A DNA stretch of 27,249 nucleotides, taken from Larix sibirica (taxonomy: Eukaryota; Streptophyta; Pinopsida; Pinales; Pinaceae). The DNA lies in contig NWUY0300005822.1 in NCBI GenBank assembly GCA_004151065.3, forward strand, positions 35,530-62,778, given 5' to 3'. Numbering within the stretch: position 1 is the stretch's first letter; each line of letters begins with the position of its first letter. Positions 21,017-27,249 of this stretch are shown here, piece by piece. The position numbers and the translations under genes are program-made. The notes beneath the pieces are model-generated. The model was not told the DNA's origin. It saw only the letters and a program-made list of their open reading frames with translations, and did not search any database.

Positions 21017-21227
21017 GTGATAATATATTTCCTCGTTGCAATACTAGCATTGTTAGTGTTATTGTGATATTATGTTTCCTCATTAAACTAACATTGTCGA
21101 TGAGAGATTGAAACGTCGAGAATAGTTTCTAGTGCACAATGCTGAGTCCTTTTCTCTTTTTGGTACTAACATTGTCAATGATCTTGTGGCATTTCCTCAT
21201 CATGTTTCTAACATTGTCATTAATGTT
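21017..21227. repeat. Degenerate short tandem repeat, about 45-50 bp
   Basis: The word gtgata.tatatttcctc...ctaacattgt recurs at about 21017, 21064, 21186 and 21228, with spacing changes. The last unit enters the 545-bp duplication. Confidence 0.45.
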
Positions 21228-22313
21228 GTGATAGTGTATTTCTTCATCACAGTACAAACATAGGTAGTGATGTCGGTGTCATGCTTCGCAGTGTTTTGGT
21301 TGCCATTCATATAAAACAATATCGATTCCTTCTTCTTTCTTTGAATTAATGTTTTGTGTAAATTCTATCGAACTTTTTCAATTTATAGTCCAAAGTTTAA
21401 TGTATGTCAAGCTTTGAACCTAGATTATTAATGTGTTGATGCTTTCTCTCCACTTCTAGAGTACAACTCAATAAAATAGATATTGCAAATAAATATTATT
21501 ATTACAATGGCATGTTATTATAATGAGAGTTCTTCCTTATTACTATAATAACGTTGTCATCACTTCAATAATATCATTATAATGGCATATACAATATGAT
21601 CGGGCCTAACTATTAGGAGCATGTGTTTCTTCCTTTAAGGTAATAGATTTGAGCCCATAAGAGGGTAGGGTATGTCATCTTCATAGCCTAAGTAACCAAA
21701 TCATTGCAAGAGGGGGTCCTTTGTCCCACAAACAAGAGGATGTCATGCAAAAATTTGGTGTTTGGTTAGGTNGTGATAGTGTATTTCTTCATCACAGTAC
21801 AAACATTGGTAGTGATGTCGGTGTCATGCCTCGTAGTGTTTTGGTTGCCATTCATATAAAACAATATAGGTTCCTTCTTCTTTCTTTGAATTAATGTTTA
21901 TCGAACTTTTTCAATTTATAGTCCAAAGTTTAATGTATGTTAAGCTTTGAACCTAGATTATTAATGTGTGTTGATGCTTTCTCTCCACTTCTAGACTACA
22001 ACTCAATAAAATAGATATTGCAAATAAATATTATTATTACAATGGCATGTTGTTATAATGAGAGTTTTTCCTTATTACTATAATAACGTCGTCATCACTT
22101 CAATAATATCATTATAATGGCATATATAATATGATCGGGCCTAACTATTAGGAGTATGTGTTTCTTCCTTTAAGGTAATAGATTTGAACCCATAAGAGGG
22201 TAGGGTATGTCATCTTCATAGCCTAAGTAACCAAATCATTGCAAGAGGGGGTCCTTTGTCCCACAAACAAGAGGATGTCATGCAAAAATTTGGTGTTTGG
22301 TTAGGTTGTGACC
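21228..22313. repeat. Tandem duplication with 545-bp period
   Basis: 21228-21771 is repeated at 21773 to about 22313 with a few substitutions and small deletions (for example about 12 bases missing near 21898). The two copies look about 95-97% identical. The single N at 21772 lies on the junction. If the N were T, the copies would share GTTGTGA at both ends. No coding frame. Confidence 0.9.
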
Positions 22314-22355
22314 TTAAAATTAGATTATTAATAATCTTATGATTATATACCATTA

Positions 22356-22830
22356 TGATGGAATTTTTCTCAATGCTAATATTTACTTATAAAATTTCAC
22401 TAGTGAGAAACTCACAAGGATGAATGCCAACAACAAGTAACTCATGTGAACCAAAAATCAAGACATTAGGTTTTTTGTGGTAAAACCCTTGAAGAGAGAA
22501 ACATCAATGGAACAACATAAAATTCGTATTACTGCTCAAAATTTCTTACATACAAAAAAATACTCTTCATCACACCATTATACTCTATAAATGACCCACC
22601 ATGATCCGCAGATAGAGGTCATGGACTACTGAGGTGAGGAGATACAAATAAAGTGTTGTGAATAATGAGAATACAATGATTGTTAGACCTCTATATTATA
22701 GAAGCATAATGGTGATCATCAAATAACTTAAGTACCAAAGCACACTAAAGAAGCACATTAAAAGCACACATTACTAGTACATTACACCATGTTGGTCTTA
22801 ATCAACCTCCTAATGTCTATTATCATAACA
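22356..22830 (-). mobile_element. Probable 3' LTR of a Copia-type retrotransposon
   Basis: On the minus strand the LTR would start TGTTATGATA at 22830, directly after a polypurine tract (AAGGGGGAA, 22831-22839). It may end ...TTCCATCA at 22356, about 475 bp. Inside it is a ttttaccac word that I associate with plant Copia LTRs. The left end and target-site duplication are inferred; the matching 5' LTR is not seen in the window. Confidence 0.6.
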
Positions 22831-22839
22831 TTCCCCCTT
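22831..22839 (-). other. Polypurine tract of the Copia relic
   Basis: AAGGGGGAA on the minus strand, abutting the TG start of the LTR. This is the standard plus-strand primer position in LTR elements. Confidence 0.6.
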
Positions 22840-22925
22840 AAGAAGAACTTGGGATAGGATGAAGGATTTTCCAAATGATGGAAGTAGAAGGAAGGAGGCA
22901 TTACACCCTTCCCCTTAATGAAAAA

Positions 22926-23039
22926 TTATTTTACACATAATACGTTGCAAAAGAAATGCATTTGTATCTCTAGGTGTTTAGTGTGTTGATGTTGAATTGG
23001 TTGTTGGGCAAGCAAAATGGAACCCTGATTATCATACCA
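22926..23039 (-). pseudogene. Copia RNase H fragment
   Basis: The minus-strand frame from 23039 to a TAA at 22926 reads WYDNQGSILLAQQP, then HQHTKHLEIQMHFF. This closely follows the C-terminal signature of Copia reverse-transcriptase RNase H (WxDNQxSIxLA...H.RTKHIxIxxHF). It lacks the conserved Arg (HQH for HxR) and soon stops. Upstream, 23040-23260, only broken frames remain and the usual EAEY motif was not found. Together with the polypurine tract and LTR on its 3' side it marks a dead minus-strand Copia element. Confidence 0.7.
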
Positions 23040-25829
23040 TAAAATTGCCAAAGATTAGTCTCAAACATGACATTGAAAATGACAATGTTAAGCTAAAAGA
23101 ATCTAAGTAATTTCAAGTGTTAGAAAACCCACATGACTGCTCCAAGCAAACCAAGAACTAATGCTCCACATGTACCACGTTGTTGTCCCATCAAAAGCAC
23201 CAGTACAACAAAATAAAAATAGGCTACCATCATCACTATCAACTTACAGGACTAAATATTACATTGAATCTAAATATATCAAAGATAAATGCTCTAAAAG
23301 GCAAAAAAAAAATGTCAATGATTAGAAAGAATGCTTCAATTAATTCAAGAATCCTATAGAAGCTCAAAGTCATCTTTCAAAGTTACAAATGAGAAAATAT
23401 TAACAAGATTTATCCAACAAATTACAAATCAAAAAGTGATCTAAGAATGTTACAGTGCCAAAGACCAACCAAGGTGCATTATGGAATAAAAAAGAGTTGG
23501 CACGCCTTCCAACAAAAGAGTGAAGAACTCATCACGTGCTTCAAATAACACATGAACCTAAATGTATGTTTACAAGGAAGCGACAAAAAATTTAGCATTA
23601 TATCAATTAATATGGTAGAAATTGTTGATCATGAAGAGCAATGGTGTAGATGCACAAAAAGGAAAAAATTGAAAACGGTTCATGTAAATGTTGCATTCAG
23701 AATATAGTGCTAGCATAAAAGACTAGGCAAATTACATCATGAAAAAAAGAAAATCAAAGTTTTCAAGATTCTTGAATGTGATAAAATTGAAGAAGCATTG
23801 TCACCTAAAAATACTCCATGGCCAAATTTTCATTGGTTATGGTCTCCCTCCAATTAGGCCTCTATCCCCTTGAATTTCTCCTCAAAATGCATTATTTTAT
23901 CATTCAAGGGAGGGTCCCACAAGCTTGGACATGCCCCCATCCATTGTAATTTTTTTCTTTGTCTAAGGCTTTTTCTAGATAATCCACCAAAGGAATCTTG
24001 CTAAAAAACCAATAACCTCCATGCCTCCTAACTAAAATGTCATCTCTTTGAGAAACAATGAAATTTCCATTGGAGAGTACAAGGAAAAACTTGTTGAAGG
24101 TATATAGGTGAAGCATATGAATTTAGAGAAAAATAAAAATCAATGACTAAATTCACCCCCTGCAAAGGTAGATCAACGGTTCGAATCCATCAAAGGGGAC
24201 GAGTCTATCAGTGGGCATCCAAGTGTTAAATCCCCGTGAATAGTGGATATTATCCTTACAAAAATCAAATATATGATTGAGATTCGCCCCACCATGACAT
24301 ATATATAGTCACGATATCCATTACTGAATCATATCAACAATTCATAGCAATCCATGGTGGTTGCATTAGTAAGGGGGGCCACAAAAATAGAAAGTGTTGC
24401 AAATGACTAGGATTCCCCTACAAAAGCATATCTATTATCAATGTCCTACAAAGTTTCGTGGCAATCAGGACAATTGAAGGTCTAAAAATTTAAAGTTTTC
24501 ATGCACAAATGAGGGATATTTTCCTCGTCGAGACATATTAATGTCCAGGAATCATATTAATGGTCTATATTGTCTTGTGGGGAATATAGAAAGTTGGATC
24601 CCAAGTTCACAAAAACGCCATGAACAACTGATATTTCCCATGCCAAGACAAATCAATGGCTGAGATATTAGCTGCCAATCAATATAAATGATCGAAACAT
24701 GGGAAATAAAAGGGGAAGGCCTTAGAACCGCAAGTGGATCATATAACTCCCACAGGGAAATATTGATAGTTGAGGTGGTCCCCGTAGTAATTTTCGAAAA
24801 TCCATGGAACCCACAAATGTTTAATATATTACCATCTGTGAATTTGATGACCCATAAACAAGCAATGGGGGTTCCCCTTTCCAATGTTATAAATTGTGGC
24901 ATAGTTTAGGGGGATCAACAATAGAGTTTTAACCACCAAACAAAATCAATGGTCAATGTTAATCAATATAATATTTATCCACGGGGAATCATAATCAACC
25001 AAGAACACAAAGGTTCACCCAAAGGGTCCCATAAATGTATCTCCATGGTGAATAAGAGCCTACCACATGTCCCGCTTAAAAAGTTCATATATAGATTCAA
25101 TGAGGATTTTGTAAATTTCATCAAGTATTCCACAAATAAAAAAGGGGTTGTGAGGAAAAAAACATTGAGTATATTGTTGCTTCTTGCCAAAGTACCATCC
25201 TACCACAATAGGTAAATCAATACTAGAAGTTGTGAAAAGAGGGGGATATTGCAAGTTTCTCCCAACAAAGTAATGGGGGGAAACTACCACAACCCATTTG
25301 GGGTAAATGAAACATTTATGGCCAATGAAATACCACTCTTATAAACTATTAGGATGTTCAGGACAACTAGCTTAGTTCTCAAGAGGGGTACAATTATGAA
25401 GGCATAGAGACAAATGCACCATATTTCTTAGTCACCTCCCAATATGTCTTCTTTGAACCAAACAATGTGAATTAAAGAATCAATCTAAAAACCCAACTAC
25501 TCTCGAAAATCAAGGATTCGACCAACATACATCCTTAAAATTTAGCAATTCAACCAACATGTGCTTTGAAGGGGGTCTATAAAATATAAGGCTACATCAA
25601 CACAATAGGGAGGTCATTGTGAGTTTTGCACCTTTACATTGCTAGAATCTTAAATAGTTGGTTTTAAAGAGGGATCAACGACATTGGTTCCATTCTTTTC
25701 TATTCTCTCATTTTCCTTCTCTTTTTGTAGGCATTATCTGAGTAGCATATCTTGTCAATGAAGAGTTTGATAAACCAATGTAAGAAAAACAATACCAAAT
25801 ACAATCTAGAACACATGAAATAACAATGG
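23040..25829. other. Decayed repeat-rich intergenic DNA
   Basis: This may include more of the Copia internal region, but I could not recognise protease, integrase or reverse transcriptase motifs. Open frames at 23904-24116, 24552-24909 and 24949-25290 overlap on opposite strands and look like chance. A segment at about 23645-23775 resembles one at about 26884-27010. Confidence 0.35.
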
Positions 25830-25833
25830 CATG

Positions 25834-25847
25834 CACACACACACACA
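25834..25847. repeat. (CA)7 microsatellite
   Basis: Seven uninterrupted CA units. Confidence 0.85.
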
Positions 25848-26455
25848 TTGAGTACACATAGATTTACCTTAGAAACCCTTAACTAAGAAAACTAACCTAA
25901 CTGAAAGTTGCTTCTCTCTCTATTTCATTGTATATCTTCACCATTTATAATATAATATGATAACATCAAAACCCTGATATGTTAACCCATATCAGATTGC
26001 AACGCTAATTCCTTAACCATAATTAATTTACAATGGGTTAGAAAAGCATACAACTAATGATCCCCCCCAACAAAAAAACCAAGGGGGATGCTAGGCCCAT
26101 TGGACCCCCCTTTCTCTAGGAACCTACAAAGAGTACATCTCCTGTCCAATAGTAAAGGAATTCAATTTGACTCTAAATGATATTTTATAGTCCCCAACCT
26201 TGGTGCCCTAGTTGTATTAAAAGAGTGGCTGCCACAAGATCATGATTCTATAGTCCTAACCCCTGGATCTACTTTTGTATCAAACATATTGGTGAGTTTG
26301 TTTTTTTACTTAGTACAATGGTGTTTTTCCACTTATAAAATTAATGAAACTCATCTAAGTTATCCTTGTTTTCCCTTTGAATTTTTGTCTCACATGGCAT
26401 TGAATAAACCAATGACACTATGCTTTCCTTACCCATTTGGTTTTCTATCCACTGA
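25848..26455. other. AT-rich intergenic DNA with C/G runs
   Basis: No gene recognised. The segment 26060-26115 carries ccccccaa, aaggggga and ggacccccc runs, possibly old polypurine tracts, but no LTR could be defined. Confidence 0.35.
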
Positions 26456-26473
26456 GTGTGTGTGTGTGTGTGT
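26456..26473. repeat. (GT)n microsatellite
   Basis: About nine uninterrupted GT units. Confidence 0.85.
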
Positions 26474-27249
26474 TGGGAAATTAGTGTTTGAACGTCTCCT
26501 AATCTCTTATCAATTCAATTTTTCATTTATCTTTCAAGGATGGGGCTATTATTAAGGCACCCCTTTGAGGTGATCCAACTGAGTTTGCGCTTGGTAGAGA
26601 TTGATCATTATTCTTGATCTCCCTCCAAAAACATTCATCATCCCTTCATTTTTTTATTTGTGGAAAATTAAGAGGCAACAACGATGCATCACCTACCTCT
26701 ATAATAAAACTAGATCAAGATTCATAGAAGACATTTTAATGATAGTAGAGGGTACCATCCTTTGTCCTGAGAGTCTACTCCAAGATGTCAAGTGGTGCAA
26801 CGAAGCTGAATCTACATGTCATGCCTTTACGTTCACCCCCTCTCAGGGGGATGTTGGGAAACCTAGGGGGAAACAATAAGATTGGATGCAAATCCACAAA
26901 AAGGTGAAAATTTATTACCAATCAACAAAATTACTCCAATAAAAAGAGGTGCTAGCATAAACTGGTTGGACATGTGCTTCATGAAAAAGAAGAATACATG
27001 CAAGTTGTTAGGTTGTTGAATGTGTTGAAGTTGCTTCATGAAAAATAACTAGACACTGAATAATGCCATCAAGATTCATAATTCCATTTAGAAATAACAT
27101 TTTAGTGGCATGTGCATTAGTCCTGCAACTAATCAGAAAACATAATATGATGCAATGATTGGAGTCACTAGTACATGTGCACATTTTTCCCACGACAAAT
27201 CGTTGCTATTGCAACACTTTTGCATTGCTATAGTGACGAACATGACCCC
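26474..27249. other. Right-end intergenic DNA with a possible LTR start
   Basis: At 26841-26860 a TCTCAGGGGGA purine run is followed by TGTTGGGAAACC, which could be a plus-strand polypurine tract and LTR start. No RNase H motif precedes it. 26884-27010 resembles 23645-23775. Frames at 26289-26555 and 26601-26879 show no family features. Confidence 0.25.

Noticed and set aside
23904-24116. 70-codon minus-strand ORF near the Copia tail
   Set aside because: It was checked as a possible Copia pol piece, but no reverse transcriptase, integrase or RNase H motif could be aligned.
24168-24200. B-box-like GGTTCGAATCC suggesting a second tRNA or SINE
   Set aside because: No A-box at the right distance and no acceptor or D stem can be folded.
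24552-25290. Four overlapping 70-116 codon ORFs on both strands
   Set aside because: They are mutual antisense shadows without motifs in decayed repeat DNA.
1-27249. CRISPR array, prokaryotic operon or phage content
   Set aside because: Repeats seen are few, diverged and without regular spacers. Genes are intron-containing plant types.

Overview
The window looks like nuclear DNA of a land plant. The evidence is an intron-rich malectin-like/LRR receptor kinase gene with plant GT-AG introns, a Copia-type LTR relic, an exon of a plant-type mitochondrial carrier, and long AT-rich intergenic stretches full of decayed repeats. A repeat-rich seed plant, possibly a gymnosperm, is my guess; nothing in the sequence fixes the lineage. 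There are no bacterial operons, CRISPR arrays or phage genes.

Layout. From 1 to 3.7 kb: AT-rich DNA with a decayed minus-strand reading frame (about 955-1260) and a degenerate tandem repeat (2203-3720). From 3.9 to 5.0 kb: a compositionally distinct, GC-richer block with two overlapping unrecognised ORFs. At 5206-5218 there is a 13-base match to the primer end of plant initiator tRNA-Met, and at 5442-5521 a defective tRNA-like sequence. From 5.5 to 7.3 kb: short direct and inverted repeats. From 7.3 to 14.9 kb, on the minus strand: two tandem paralogues of a malectin-like LRR receptor kinase. The upstream copy (gene B, 14887 down to 9957) has 15 exons with every splice site and kinase motif in place. 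The downstream copy (gene A, 9876 down to 7344) lacks all ectodomain exons before the second LRR exon, and its kinase exons carry many small indels, so it is a pseudogene as written. From 15.0 to 15.6 kb: an array of repeats upstream of gene B and a MITE-like element. At 16310-16486: a lone first exon of a mitochondrial carrier gene. From 16.5 to 22.3 kb: AT-rich DNA with several minisatellite-like duplications, including a 545-bp tandem duplication. From 22.36 to 23.04 kb: the 3' end of a minus-strand Copia element (RNase H relic, polypurine tract, LTR). From 23 to 27.2 kb: further decayed repeat DNA without a supportable gene.

The observation that most affects interpretation is that the window's only two ambiguous bases (N at 9956 and 21772) each sit exactly on the junction of a tandem duplication. 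At 9956 the 3' coding end of gene B is joined to an LRR intron of gene A, which is a non-homologous point. The join may be an unmarked assembly gap, so both the missing 5' half of gene A and the missing last codons and stop of gene B may be artefacts. The C-terminal tail of gene B read through the N is intron sequence of gene A, not protein.

How the genes work: only gene B looks able to make a protein, a secreted-type single-pass receptor kinase at the plasma membrane. The rest is relic or repeat DNA. I found no convincing new multi-gene system.
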